From Mycobacterium asiaticum DSM 44297 (lineage in GTDB: Bacteria > Actinomycetota > Actinomycetes > Mycobacteriales > Mycobacteriaceae), in assembly GCF_000613245.1 (NCBI RefSeq), contig NZ_HG964937.1, forward strand, positions 1,250,730 to 1,300,007: DNA of 49,278 bases, read 5' to 3'. Numbering within the stretch: the first letter of the stretch is position 1; each line of letters opens with the position of its first letter. The position numbers and the translations under genes were made by a program. The notes below the pieces were generated by a model, which saw only the letters and a program-made list of their open reading frames with translations, searched no databases and had not been told where the DNA came from. Shown in pieces: positions 7,847 through 15,965 of this stretch.

Positions 7847-8843
7847 AGGCGAGTTCACTGCCCCGGGCGGCCGCCCGGTCGGCGAGTTCGCTGCTGCGGG
7901 CCGCGGCCAGATCGGCGAGCTCGCTGCTGCGCGCCGCCGCGCGATCGGCCAATTCGCTGCCCCGGTACCGCGCGGCCTCGGCCAGCTCGAGGCTGCGGGC
8001 CTGGGCGGTGTCGGCCAACTTCTTGCTGCGCTTGCGCGCGGCCTTGGCGTAGGGGGCGCCCCGCTCGGCGGCGGTGCTGGCCAGTTCCTCACCGCGCTTG
8101 CGGGCCTTCTTGGCGTACGGCGCACTCTTCTCAGCCGCCGTGCTCGCGAGTTCGCGGCCGCGCTCGAGGGCCGCCTCGGCGTAGGGCGCGCTCTTCTCGG
8201 CGGCCGTGCTGGCGAGCTCGCGGCCGCGCTCGAGGGCCGCCTCGGCGTACGGTGCGCTCTTCTCGGCGGCCGTGTTGGCGAGTTCCCGGCTGCGCTCGGC
8301 GCCGGCCTGCAGGCCGTGCACGATCTTTTCGCCCAGTTCGGAATCCAGCAGGGTGTCACTGGAACCCGGCAGCGCGCCGGACACGCGCTCGGAGAGCCGC
8401 TCGGCCGCGCGCCTGCCACGCCACCCCAGCGACGGCTTGCCCGCCGTGTCGGCGGCCGCGATGATCAACCCGCCCAGCAGGCTCACGTCGGCCAGGAACG
8501 CGCGCCGCTTCTCGGCCTTGCGCTCCGGGTCGGTTTCGCTCCAAAACATGTGTGCGCCAAGGTTGCCCGGGATCACCGTCAGCGCCAGCGCGGCCGAGGC
8601 CACCCGGGGCAGGCGGCCGGCGGCCAGCAGCACCCCGCCGCCGATCTGGACGGCCGCGTTGATCTGAGCGAAGGTCTCGGCGTCCGCGGGAATGCTGCCA
8701 CTCACCGATTCCGGCAGCGCCTGCAGGCCGCTCACCGTGGGCTGCGCGGCCTGAGCTGCGGGTTTCGGGTTCAGCAGCGCGTCCACTCCCTGGCCGATGA
8801 ACACTGCGGACAACATGGGTCGGGCGATTCTGCGGATCAACAT
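7776..8843 (-). CDS. DoxX-type membrane protein with C-terminal 11-residue amphipathic repeats
   Basis: A 355-residue protein. Residues 1-135 form a DoxX-like four-helix membrane domain, with hydrophobic stretches near 8-25, 60-76, 80-98 and 117-133. Residues 187-340 are entirely helical repeats: E/K-L-A occurs at 187, 209, 231, 253, 275, 286, 297, 308, 319 and 330, and P-Y-A fills the intermediate 11-residue positions in the first four units. This strict 11-residue phase resembles lipid-surface-binding helices (apolipoprotein, perilipin, synuclein, LEA type). A basic tail ends in K-S-R-R-K-R-W-G-R. ATG 8843 is chosen because the membrane domain begins there. It is divergent from pncA and overlaps the gluconokinase gene. 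DoxX is firm; lipid binding is inferred. Confidence 0.8.
   Translation of the reverse strand: MLIRRIARPMLSAVFIGQGVDALLNPKPAAQAAQPTVSGLQALPESVSGSIPADAETFAQINAAVQIGGGVLLAAGRLPRVASAALALTVIPGNLGAHMFWSETDPERKAEKRRAFLADVSLLGGLIIAAADTAGKPSLGWRGRRAAERLSERVSGALPGSSDTLLDSELGEKIVHGLQAGAERSRELANTAAEKSAPYAEAALERGRELASTAAEKSAPYAEAALERGRELASTAAEKSAPYAKKARKRGEELASTAAERGAPYAKAARKRSKKLADTAQARSLELAEAARYRGSELADRAAARSSELADLAAARSSELADRAAARGSELAFTARDRLDDQLGDLKSRRKRWGR
7824..8285 (-). repeat. 66-bp/33-bp coding repeats in the DoxX-like gene
   Basis: These are in-frame tandem repeats encoding residues 187-340 of the DoxX-like protein. Three nearly identical 66-bp units at the 5' side of the gene (about 8087-8285 on the plus strand) are followed by more diverged 66-bp units and then 33-bp units. 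The near identity of the first units suggests recent duplication, and copy number could vary between strains. Confidence 0.75.
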
Positions 8844-8922
8844 GGGCGCTGTGTTCCCCGGCCGGCGGGGGCACAAACCCGGTATCCGCGGGTTCGGTCC
8901 CCACGGCGATAGGGTGTACGAC

Positions 8923-9486
8923 GTGCGGGCGTTGATCATCGTCGACGTGCAGACAGATTTCTGTGAAGGCGGTGCGCTGCCGGTCACGGGCGGGCGCGCC
9001 GTGGCCCGCTCGATCAACGACTACCTGGCCGGACGGCCCGGCTACCAGCACATCGTGGCCACCAAGGACTTCCACATCGATCCCGGCGACCATTTCTCCG
9101 ACGACCCGGACTACCGCGCCTCGTGGCCGCCGCACTGCCGGGCGGGCAGTCGCGGCGCCGAGTTCGACCGAGATCTCGATACCGCACCCATCGAGGCGGT
9201 CTTTCGGAAGGGCGCCTACAGCGCGGGCTACAACGGTTTCGAGGGCGTCGACGACGACGGGACCCCGCTACTGGATTGGCTACGCCACCGCGGCGTCGGG
9301 GAGGTGGACGTCGTCGGCATCGCTACCGACCACTGCGTGCGGCAGACCGCGCGGGCCGCGGCCCGCAACGGCCTGGCCACCAGGGTCCTGCTGGACCTCA
9401 CCGCGGGTGTGTCACCGGACTCGACGGCCCAGGCACTCACGGACATGCAAGCCGCCCACATCGCACTGATCGGAAGTAGCTCATGA
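8923..9486 (+). CDS. pncA: Nicotinamidase/pyrazinamidase PncA
   Basis: A 187-residue amidase that converts nicotinamide to nicotinate in NAD salvage, and pyrazinamide to pyrazinoic acid. With GTG 8923 as residue 1, numbering matches M. tuberculosis PncA exactly through the active site. The catalytic triad is D8, K96 and C138. Metal ligands are D49, H51, H57 and H71. H57, which is Asp in pyrazinamide-resistant M. bovis, is intact. A GTG nine bases upstream (8914) is in frame but would break the conserved start. The stop overlaps the downstream NTF2-like gene (ATGA), the arrangement of Rv2043c-Rv2042c. It is divergent from the DoxX gene over 79 bp. Confidence 0.96.
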   Translation: MRALIIVDVQTDFCEGGALPVTGGRAVARSINDYLAGRPGYQHIVATKDFHIDPGDHFSDDPDYRASWPPHCRAGSRGAEFDRDLDTAPIEAVFRKGAYSAGYNGFEGVDDDGTPLLDWLRHRGVGEVDVVGIATDHCVRQTARAAARNGLATRVLLDLTAGVSPDSTAQALTDMQAAHIALIGSSS

Positions 9487-10280
9487 CGACATCGAATCGG
9501 GACGCCCTGCTGGCCGCGGTGGAGCGCTCACCGCAAGCGGTTTCCGCACACGACCGCACCGCATGGGTGGCGGTCTTCACCGACGACGCGCGGGTCGAGG
9601 ATCCGGTCGGGTCCAGCCCGCACGTCGGACACGACGAGATCTACCGCTTCTACGACACTTTCATCGGTCCGCGCGACATCAAGTTCCATCGCGACCTGGA
9701 CATCGTGCGCGGGCCCGCCGTGCTGCGCGACCTGCTGTTGGAGGTGGGCATGGCTGGTGGTGTAACCATGCACATACCGGCGTTCCTGCGCTACGACCTG
9801 CGCGACGTCGAAGGGGAATGGAAGGTCGCCCACCTGCGGGCCTACTGGGAGTTGCCGGCGATGATGCTGCAATTCCTCAGGACCGGCCCGCGTGCGCTGT
9901 CGCCCGGTCTCGGCCTGGCCCGGGGACTGCTCGGCAACCAGGGGCCACGCGGCACCATGGGGTTCATGACCGGCTTCCGCCGGGCCGGCACCCGCCACAA
10001 GAAGCTGGTCGCGGATTTCCTGGCGTCGGTCGCCCGGGGTGACAAGCCGGCTGCGGTGGCCGCCTTGTCCTCAACCTGCCCAATAACTTTGGGCGACGAC
10101 GATCCGCTGGACCTGGCCGAACTCGGCGAACGATTGCGCTCGGTGAGCACCGGCAAGGTGATCGGCGCGGGTTCCAACGTCGTGGTGGGGGTCACCTCCG
10201 ACCAGGGCCGCGGCATCCTGTTCGCGGATGTGACCCGCCGCGGCGACCAGATCAACGAAATCCGTTACTTCCCAGCCTGA
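9483..10280 (+). CDS. NTF2/SnoaL-like protein (Rv2042c family)
   Basis: 265 residues, the same length as I recall for M. tuberculosis Rv2042c, and likewise directly downstream of pncA with a 4-bp overlap. An NTF2-like fold is suggested at residues 1-120 by 'HDRTAWVAVFTDDARVEDPVGSS', 'HVGHDEIYRFYDTFI' and 'WKVAHLRAYWEL'. A second, weaker copy is suggested in the last 90 residues ('LVADFLASVARGDKPAAVAAL'). It may be an enzyme of ketosteroid-isomerase type or a non-catalytic binding protein. No catalytic residues are certain. Coexpression with pncA is likely. Confidence 0.82.
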   Translation: MTTSNRDALLAAVERSPQAVSAHDRTAWVAVFTDDARVEDPVGSSPHVGHDEIYRFYDTFIGPRDIKFHRDLDIVRGPAVLRDLLLEVGMAGGVTMHIPAFLRYDLRDVEGEWKVAHLRAYWELPAMMLQFLRTGPRALSPGLGLARGLLGNQGPRGTMGFMTGFRRAGTRHKKLVADFLASVARGDKPAAVAALSSTCPITLGDDDPLDLAELGERLRSVSTGKVIGAGSNVVVGVTSDQGRGILFADVTRRGDQINEIRYFPA

Positions 10281-10288
10281 TCCGGCCA

Positions 10289-10666
10289 TCAGCCGCCCAC
10301 CCGGTAATGCCACACCGTGAGCACCAGGGACGCGATCGACAAAGCCAGATACCCGCCCGGGAAGGCGATGTTGTCGAACACCCGCGCCCGCACGTGCACC
10401 GCGACAGCGCCGACGAAGTACAACACCAGCCCTGCGGCGGCCGCGATCCCTATCCCATGCAGCCCGAGCAGTCCGACGACCAAGCCGCCGGCCCCGGCGA
10501 ATTTCAGCGTGGCAAGCGTCGGCAACCACGACCGCGGCACTCCCACGCGGGCCGAATTGGCCAGGACGAACTGGGCGGGCACCAGGTCGGGCAGGGCAAC
10601 TCCGGCGGTGAGGGCGGCGGTGGTCGATACGACCACCAGATAGGCAATGTTCATCGACGGGGTCAT
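10289..10666 (-). CDS. Small DoxX-family membrane protein
   Basis: 125 residues with about four hydrophobic helices and a short Arg-containing loop ('HVRARVFDN'), the size and pattern of DoxX-like four-helix proteins. ATG 10666 has a good ribosome site (AAGGAGAG) upstream. It is divergent from an ECF sigma factor that carries a SnoaL-like C-terminal domain. Pairing of DoxX-type redox genes with such sigma factors is known from ECF41-like groups, so the sigma factor may drive this gene. The biochemical role is unknown. Confidence 0.75.
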   Translation of the reverse strand: MTPSMNIAYLVVVSTTAALTAGVALPDLVPAQFVLANSARVGVPRSWLPTLATLKFAGAGGLVVGLLGLHGIGIAAAAGLVLYFVGAVAVHVRARVFDNIAFPGGYLALSIASLVLTVWHYRVGG

Positions 10667-10745
10667 AATGCTGTTCTCTCCTTCTTGCTCGGGCGATCGA
10701 GTGGCTCACCTTCACTGACGATCGCTGTGCCGGAAAGGTGACCTC

Positions 10746-11621
10746 GTGGACCGAACGGACCTCGCGCAACGCTTCGACGCCGACCGTCGCCACCTCAAGG
10801 CGGTGGCCTTCCACCTGCTTGGCTCCGCGCCCGACGCCGAGGACGCGGTCCAGTCCGCGTGGCTGAAGGCCAGCCGCGCGGATGCCGCCGGTCAACCCAT
10901 CGAGAACCTGACCGGGTGGTTCACCACCATCACCGCGCGGGAGGCACTCGATGAGTTGCGGGCGCGCAAGCGACGGCCCGAACGACCGCTGACCGACGCC
11001 GATGCGGACCGCTTCGCCGCGCCGGCCGCCGACGACGACGCCCTGCTCGCCGATTCGGTGAGCAGGGCGCTGCTGGTGGTTTCGGAGCGGCTCTCACCGG
11101 CGCAACGGGTGGCCTTCGTGTTGCACGACGTGTTCGCGGTCCCGTTCGAGACGATCGCCGAGCTGCTGGACCGATCACCGGCTGCGGCGAAGAAACTGGC
11201 CAGCCGCGCACGCGAGCGGGTGCGTCCGGCCGCCGCTGCACGCACCGGGCGGACCGCCGAGCACGTCAAGCTTGTCGAGGCGTTCCTGGCGGCCTCACGG
11301 GGCGGCGATATCGACACCCTGCTGCGGCTGCTGGCGCCCGACGCGGTGCGCAGAGTGGACCGCGCCCTGGTGACCGACGCCGTGCCTACCGAGGTGCGCG
11401 GCGCGCGGCAGATCGCCGAAGAGACCCGGTCTTTCGCGCGACGCGCGGCGGCCGGTGCCGTCGTGCTGATCGACGGAGCACCCGGCGTCGCGATCACAGT
11501 CGCCGGCCGGCTGAAGATCCTGTTGCGTATTGATTTCGGCTCGGACGACCTGATCCACATGATCGACATCACCGCGGACCCCGACCGGCTCCGCAGCGTG
11601 AGTCTCACGCTGCCGCATTAG
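10746..11621 (+). CDS. ECF sigma factor with SnoaL-like C-terminal domain
   Basis: 291 residues. Sigma region 2 covers about 7-75, with 'AFHLLGSAPDAEDAVQSAWLK' and 'NLTGWFTTITAREALDELR'. Region 4 covers about 110-160, with 'LSPAQRVAFVLHDVFAVPFETIAELLDRSP'. A C-terminal domain of about 120 residues beginning 'HVKLVEAFLAASRGGDIDTLL' is NTF2/SnoaL-like. In related groups (SigJ, ECF41-like) this extension regulates the sigma factor in place of a separate anti-sigma factor, and none is visible here. GTG 10746 follows an AAAGGTG ribosome site. The signal sensed is unknown. Confidence 0.87.
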   Translation: MDRTDLAQRFDADRRHLKAVAFHLLGSAPDAEDAVQSAWLKASRADAAGQPIENLTGWFTTITAREALDELRARKRRPERPLTDADADRFAAPAADDDALLADSVSRALLVVSERLSPAQRVAFVLHDVFAVPFETIAELLDRSPAAAKKLASRARERVRPAAAARTGRTAEHVKLVEAFLAASRGGDIDTLLRLLAPDAVRRVDRALVTDAVPTEVRGARQIAEETRSFARRAAAGAVVLIDGAPGVAITVAGRLKILLRIDFGSDDLIHMIDITADPDRLRSVSLTLPH

Positions 11622-11704
11622 CAATACAGCAAGACCACAGCCGCATGCAGTAGTAAGGACATGACACAGTCGGCCTCACAACCGGTGCCCAGGAGCGGAA
11701 GTCC

Positions 11705-13021
11705 ATGTTCGATAACCCAATCGGACGTCGCCGCTTGCTGCGGGGCGCGGGCGCTGTGGCCGCGGCTGCGCTGACTCCTTGGGCGACGGGATGCGCCGCG
11801 GACGACGACGCGTTGACGTTCTCCTTCGCGGCGAACCCGGACGAGATCCGGCCCCGCATGCGGGTGGTCAACGAGTTCGCCCGCCGGCACCCCGACATCA
11901 AGGTGCGGGCGCTGCTGTCCGGACCCGGCGTGATGCAGCAGTTGTCGACGTTCTGCGCGGGCGGCAAATGCCCCGATGTCCTGATGACCTGGGAGCTGAC
12001 CTACGCCGAACTGGCCGCCCGCGGAGTGTTGTTGGATCTCGGCACCCTGCTGGCGCGTGATCGGGAGTTCGCCGCGCAACTCAACGCGGACAGTATCGAC
12101 ACGCTGTATCGGACGTTCAGCTTCGACGGCGGCCAGTACGCCCTGCCCGAGCAGTGGTCGGGGAACTATCTCTACTACAACAAGGCCCTGTTCGCCGACG
12201 CGGGCTTGCCGCCACCGCCGTCCACCTGGCAGCGCAGCTGGAGCTTCGCTCAATTCCTCGACGCGGCAAGGGCTCTCACCAGAAGGGACGCCTCGGGACG
12301 GGTCGCGCAATGGGGTTTCGTCAACGCCTGGGTCTCGTACTATGCGGCCGGACTGTTCGCCATGAACAACGGGGTGCGCTGGGCGACGCCGCGGACCAAT
12401 CCCACCCGGCTGAGCTTCGGTGACGACGCGTTCATCGAGGCGGTGCAGTTCTACGCCGACCTGATCAACAAGCACAAGGTGTCGCCGAGCACCTCCGACC
12501 AACAGTCCATGTCGAACGCGGACCTGTTCGCGGTCGGTAAGGCGGGGATGGCGCTGGGTGGGCACTGGCGCTACCAGACCTTCGACCGGGCCGATGGACT
12601 GGATTTCGATGTGGCGCCACTGCCGTTGGGGCCGCGCGGACGGGTGGCCTGCTCCAACATCGGCGTCACCGGTCTGGCCATCGCCTCCTCCAGCCGGCAC
12701 CGCGAACAGGCATGGGAATTTGTGAAATTCGCGACTGGACCCGTCGGGCAGGCCGTCATCGCCGAGTCGAGGCTGTTCGTCCCGGTGCTGCGCTCGGCGC
12801 TGCGCTCCGACGGATTCGCCCGCGCCCACACCAGGATCGGCAACCTGGCCGTACTCACCGATGGGCCGCTGGTTTCCGAAGGCATGCCGATCACCCCGGC
12901 GTGGGAGAAGGTGCTCGCCCTGATGGACCGTAACTTCGGTCCGGTGCTGCGGGGCGCGCGGCCGGCGACCACGCTGACCGGCTTGTCGCGAGCTGTCGAG
13001 GAGGTGCTGCGGAACCCATGA
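11705..13021 (+). CDS. ABC transporter sugar-binding lipoprotein (Rv2041c-type)
   Basis: 438 residues, family 1 extracellular solute-binding protein. The N-terminus has R-R-R-L-L and a hydrophobic run ending A-T-G-C, so export (possibly via Tat) and lipidation at Cys30 are predicted. The body has the sugar-binder pattern, for example 'PDVLMTWELTYAELAARGVLLDL', 'LYYNKALFADAGLPPPPSTW' and 'GKAGMALGGHW'. It is followed, with ATGA overlap, by two permeases and an ATPase, the same order as Rv2041c-Rv2038c downstream of pncA. A ribosome site (AGGAGCGGAAG) precedes ATG 11705. The sugar specificity is not determined. Confidence 0.92.
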   Translation: MFDNPIGRRRLLRGAGAVAAAALTPWATGCAADDDALTFSFAANPDEIRPRMRVVNEFARRHPDIKVRALLSGPGVMQQLSTFCAGGKCPDVLMTWELTYAELAARGVLLDLGTLLARDREFAAQLNADSIDTLYRTFSFDGGQYALPEQWSGNYLYYNKALFADAGLPPPPSTWQRSWSFAQFLDAARALTRRDASGRVAQWGFVNAWVSYYAAGLFAMNNGVRWATPRTNPTRLSFGDDAFIEAVQFYADLINKHKVSPSTSDQQSMSNADLFAVGKAGMALGGHWRYQTFDRADGLDFDVAPLPLGPRGRVACSNIGVTGLAIASSSRHREQAWEFVKFATGPVGQAVIAESRLFVPVLRSALRSDGFARAHTRIGNLAVLTDGPLVSEGMPITPAWEKVLALMDRNFGPVLRGARPATTLTGLSRAVEEVLRNP

Positions 13022-13956
13022 CGGCACTGGACGCGTCCCGCCCGGCGGCCGGACGAACCCACCCCTCGCGTCGGCGAGCCTGGGCCGGGCGGATATTCGT
13101 CGCACCGAACCTGGCCGCGGTCATGGTGTTCATGCTCTTTCCGCTGGGCTTCTCGCTCTACATGAGCCTGCAGCGGTGGGACGTGTTCACGCCGCCGAAG
13201 TTCGTGGGCGGAGCCAACTTCGGCCGATTGCTCACTTCGGACCCGCTGTTTCTGATCGCGATGCGCAACACCGTTGTCTACACGGTGGGCACCGTGCTGC
13301 CGACCGTGCTCATCAGTTTGGTGGTTGCCGGCATGCTGAACCGAAAGATGCGCGGCATCAGCATCTTTCGCACCATAGTCTTCCTTCCGCTGGCCATCTC
13401 GTCGGTGGTGATGGCGGTGGTCTGGCAGTTCGTGTTGAACACCGACAACGGGTTGCTCAACATCATGCTCGGTTGGTTCGGGATCGGTCCGATACCGTGG
13501 CTGGTCGAACCCCGCTGGGCGATGTTCTCGCTGTGCATGGTCAGCGTCTGGCGCAGCGTCCCATTCGCGACGGTGGTGCTGCTGGCGGCGATGCAGGGAG
13601 TGCCCGAGACGGTCTACGAGGCGGCCAGAATCGATGGCGCGGGGGAGATCCGGCAGTTCGTGTCGATCACGGTGCCACTGATCCGCGGCGCACTGTCGTT
13701 CGTGGTGGTCATCTCGATCATTCACGCGTTCCAGTCCTTCGACCTGGTCTACGTGCTCAGCGGCTCGAACGGCGGGCCGGAAACCGCCACCTACGTCCTG
13801 GGCATCATGCTGTTCCAGCACGCATTCAACTTCCTGGAGTTCGGTTACGCCTCCGCGCTGGCCTGGGTGATGTTCGCCATCCTGCTGGTGTTGACGGTGC
13901 TGCAGCTGCGGATCACCCGGCGGCGCTCCTGGGAGGCTTCCCGTGGGCTCGGCTGA
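13018..13956 (+). CDS. ABC sugar transporter permease (MalF/UgpA type)
   Basis: 312 residues with six predicted membrane helices. The cytoplasmic EAA loop 'EAARIDGAGEIRQFVSITVP' sits at about 203-222 and contacts the ATPase. A periplasmic loop between helices 1 and 2 contains 'LQRWDVFTPPKFVGGANF', a typical MalF/UgpA feature. It overlaps the binding-protein stop by 4 bp and the next permease by 14 bp, so all four genes are one operon. It is the equivalent of Rv2040c. Confidence 0.92.
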   Translation: MTALDASRPAAGRTHPSRRRAWAGRIFVAPNLAAVMVFMLFPLGFSLYMSLQRWDVFTPPKFVGGANFGRLLTSDPLFLIAMRNTVVYTVGTVLPTVLISLVVAGMLNRKMRGISIFRTIVFLPLAISSVVMAVVWQFVLNTDNGLLNIMLGWFGIGPIPWLVEPRWAMFSLCMVSVWRSVPFATVVLLAAMQGVPETVYEAARIDGAGEIRQFVSITVPLIRGALSFVVVISIIHAFQSFDLVYVLSGSNGGPETATYVLGIMLFQHAFNFLEFGYASALAWVMFAILLVLTVLQLRITRRRSWEASRGLG

Positions 13957-14785
13957 TCCCGCCATGCGGCGCAACATCGTTCGGGCCGCCGCGCTCTACG
14001 CCGGACTGCTTGTCATCGCCTGGTGCGCGCTGTTTCCCATTTTGTGGGCGCTGTCCGGGTCGCTGAAGAAGGAAGGCGAGATCAGCGAGCCGAAATTGCT
14101 GCCGTCCAGTCCGCAATGGTCGAACTACGCCGCCGTATTCGACCTGATGCCGTTCTGGCGGATGTTCTTCAACACCGTGCTGTACGCCGGATGCGTCACG
14201 GCCGGCCAGGTCTTCTTCTGCTCGCTGGCCGGATACGCGTTCGCGCGGTTGGACTTTCGCGGCCGCGACACGCTGTTCCTGTTATATCTGGGCACGTTGA
14301 TGGTGCCGCTGACGGTGACGGTAATCCCGCAGTTCATCCTGATGCGCACCGTGGGTTGGGTGGACACGCCGTGGGCGATGATCGTTCCGGGTCTGTTCGG
14401 CAGCGCGTTCGGCACCTACCTGATGCGGCAGTTCTTTGCCACGTTGCCCGCCGACCTCGAGGAGGCCGCGATCCTGGACGGTTGCTCACCCTGGCAGATC
14501 TACTGGCGCATCCTGCTGCCGCACGCGCGACCGGCGGTGCTGGTGCTGGCGGTGCTGACCTGGGTCAACGTGTGGAACGATTTCCTGTGGCCGCTGTTGA
14601 TGATTCAGCGCAACAGCCTGGCCACCCTGACGCTGGGGCTGGTCCGGCTGCGCGGGGAGTACGTGGCCCGCTGGCCGGTGCTGATGGCGGCGTCCATGCT
14701 GATCCTGCTGCCGCTGGTGTTGATCTATGCGGTGGCTCAGCGCTCGTTTGTTCGCGGTATCGTCGTGACGGGGCTTGGCGGCTAG
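13943..14785 (+). CDS. ABC sugar transporter permease (MalG/UgpE type)
   Basis: 280 residues, the same length as I recall for Rv2039c. Six hydrophobic helices are predicted. The EAA loop 'EEAAILDGCSPWQIYWRILLP' is near 173-193, preceded by 'FGTYLMRQFF', which is typical of MalG-class permeases. GTG 13943 lies inside the end of the preceding permease, and ATG 13964 is an in-frame alternative. It forms the membrane channel together with the upstream permease. Confidence 0.91.
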   Translation: MGSADPAMRRNIVRAAALYAGLLVIAWCALFPILWALSGSLKKEGEISEPKLLPSSPQWSNYAAVFDLMPFWRMFFNTVLYAGCVTAGQVFFCSLAGYAFARLDFRGRDTLFLLYLGTLMVPLTVTVIPQFILMRTVGWVDTPWAMIVPGLFGSAFGTYLMRQFFATLPADLEEAAILDGCSPWQIYWRILLPHARPAVLVLAVLTWVNVWNDFLWPLLMIQRNSLATLTLGLVRLRGEYVARWPVLMAASMLILLPLVLIYAVAQRSFVRGIVVTGLGG

Positions 14786-14789
14786 CGGT

Positions 14790-15872
14790 ATGGCTTCAGT
14801 GACTTTCGAAGGGGCGACCCGGCGCTATCCCGGCACCGACCGGCCCGCGCTGGACGGCCTCGACCTGGACGTCGGCGACGGCGAGTTCGTGGTGTTGGTC
14901 GGGCCGTCCGGGTGCGGCAAGACGACATCGCTGCGGATGGTGGCCGGCCTGGAGACCCTGGATTCCGGCGCAATCCGCATCGGCGAACGCGACGTCACCA
15001 ACGCCGAGCCCAAGCACCGCGACGTCGCGATGGTGTTCCAGAACTACGCCCTCTACCCACACATGACAGTGGCCCAGAACATGGGATTCGCACTGCAGGT
15101 GGCGAAGATGCCCAAATCTGAGATCCGCCAACGGGTGCTGGCTGCCGCGCAGATGCTGGATCTGGAGCGGCACTTGAACCGCAAGCCGAAGGACCTGTCC
15201 GGCGGGCAACGACAACGGGTGGCCATGGGCCGCGCGATCGTCCGGCGCCCGCAGGTGTTCCTGATGGACGAGCCGCTGTCAAATCTGGATGCCAAGTTGC
15301 GCGTGCAGACGCGCAACCAGATCGCCGCGCTGCAACGCCAACTCGGCACCACCACGGTGTATGTCACGCACGACCAAGTCGAGGCGATGACCATGGGTGA
15401 CCGGGTCGCCGTCCTGTGCGACGGCGTGCTGCAACAGTGCGCGACGCCGCGAGAGTTGTACCGCAACCCGGGCAACGTGTTCGTCGCGGGCTTCATCGGA
15501 TCACCGGCGATGAACCTTTTCACCGTGCCAATCGCCGAGTCGAGGGTGTCCCTCGGCGATTGGGTGATCCAGCTACCACGCGAGATCGCCGACAGCGCCG
15601 CCGAGATCGTCGTCGGGGTCCGGCCCGAGCACTTTGAGGTGGGCAGCGTCGGCGTCGAGATGGAGGTCGACGTCGTCGAGGAACTCGGGGCCGACGCATA
15701 CCTCTACGGCCGCATCACCGGGTCGGACACCCTGATCAGCAAGCCGGTCATCGCGCGCACCGACGGCCACGATCCGCCCGGCAAGGGCAGCCGGGTGCGG
15801 CTGCATCCCCAGCCGGGGCGGCTGCACTTCTTCGGCGTGGACGGGCTCCGTAAAGGGCTCCGTAAAGGGTGA
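14790..15872 (+). CDS. ABC sugar transporter ATP-binding protein (MalK/UgpC type)
   Basis: 360 residues. Walker A is GPSGCGKTT (about 37-45), the signature is LSGGQ (about 135), Walker B is VFLMDEPLSNLD, and the switch His is in VYVTHDQ. The C-terminal 120 residues form the OB-type regulatory domain of MalK-like ATPases. ATG 14790 begins the conserved 'MASVTFEGATRRYPG'; an upstream in-frame TTG is unlikely. It is the equivalent of Rv2038c. The last codons contain a 12-bp tandem duplication (15843-15866) giving the tail L-R-K-G-L-R-K-G, so the terminus may vary in length. Confidence 0.94.
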   Translation: MASVTFEGATRRYPGTDRPALDGLDLDVGDGEFVVLVGPSGCGKTTSLRMVAGLETLDSGAIRIGERDVTNAEPKHRDVAMVFQNYALYPHMTVAQNMGFALQVAKMPKSEIRQRVLAAAQMLDLERHLNRKPKDLSGGQRQRVAMGRAIVRRPQVFLMDEPLSNLDAKLRVQTRNQIAALQRQLGTTTVYVTHDQVEAMTMGDRVAVLCDGVLQQCATPRELYRNPGNVFVAGFIGSPAMNLFTVPIAESRVSLGDWVIQLPREIADSAAEIVVGVRPEHFEVGSVGVEMEVDVVEELGADAYLYGRITGSDTLISKPVIARTDGHDPPGKGSRVRLHPQPGRLHFFGVDGLRKGLRKG

Positions 15873-15965
15873 GTAAAGCCTGAGCCTGCCTGCGAGAGTG
15901 AACTTTACGACGCTGCCGCGGCGTGTCCCGTCGTGAAATGCACACTCGGCGAGAACGATTGCCGG

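Noticed and set aside
7824..8285. Possible CRISPR or MIRU-type array from regular repeats
   Set aside because: The repeats are contiguous, in frame, encode helix heptad-like residues with 11-residue phase, and have no unique spacers.
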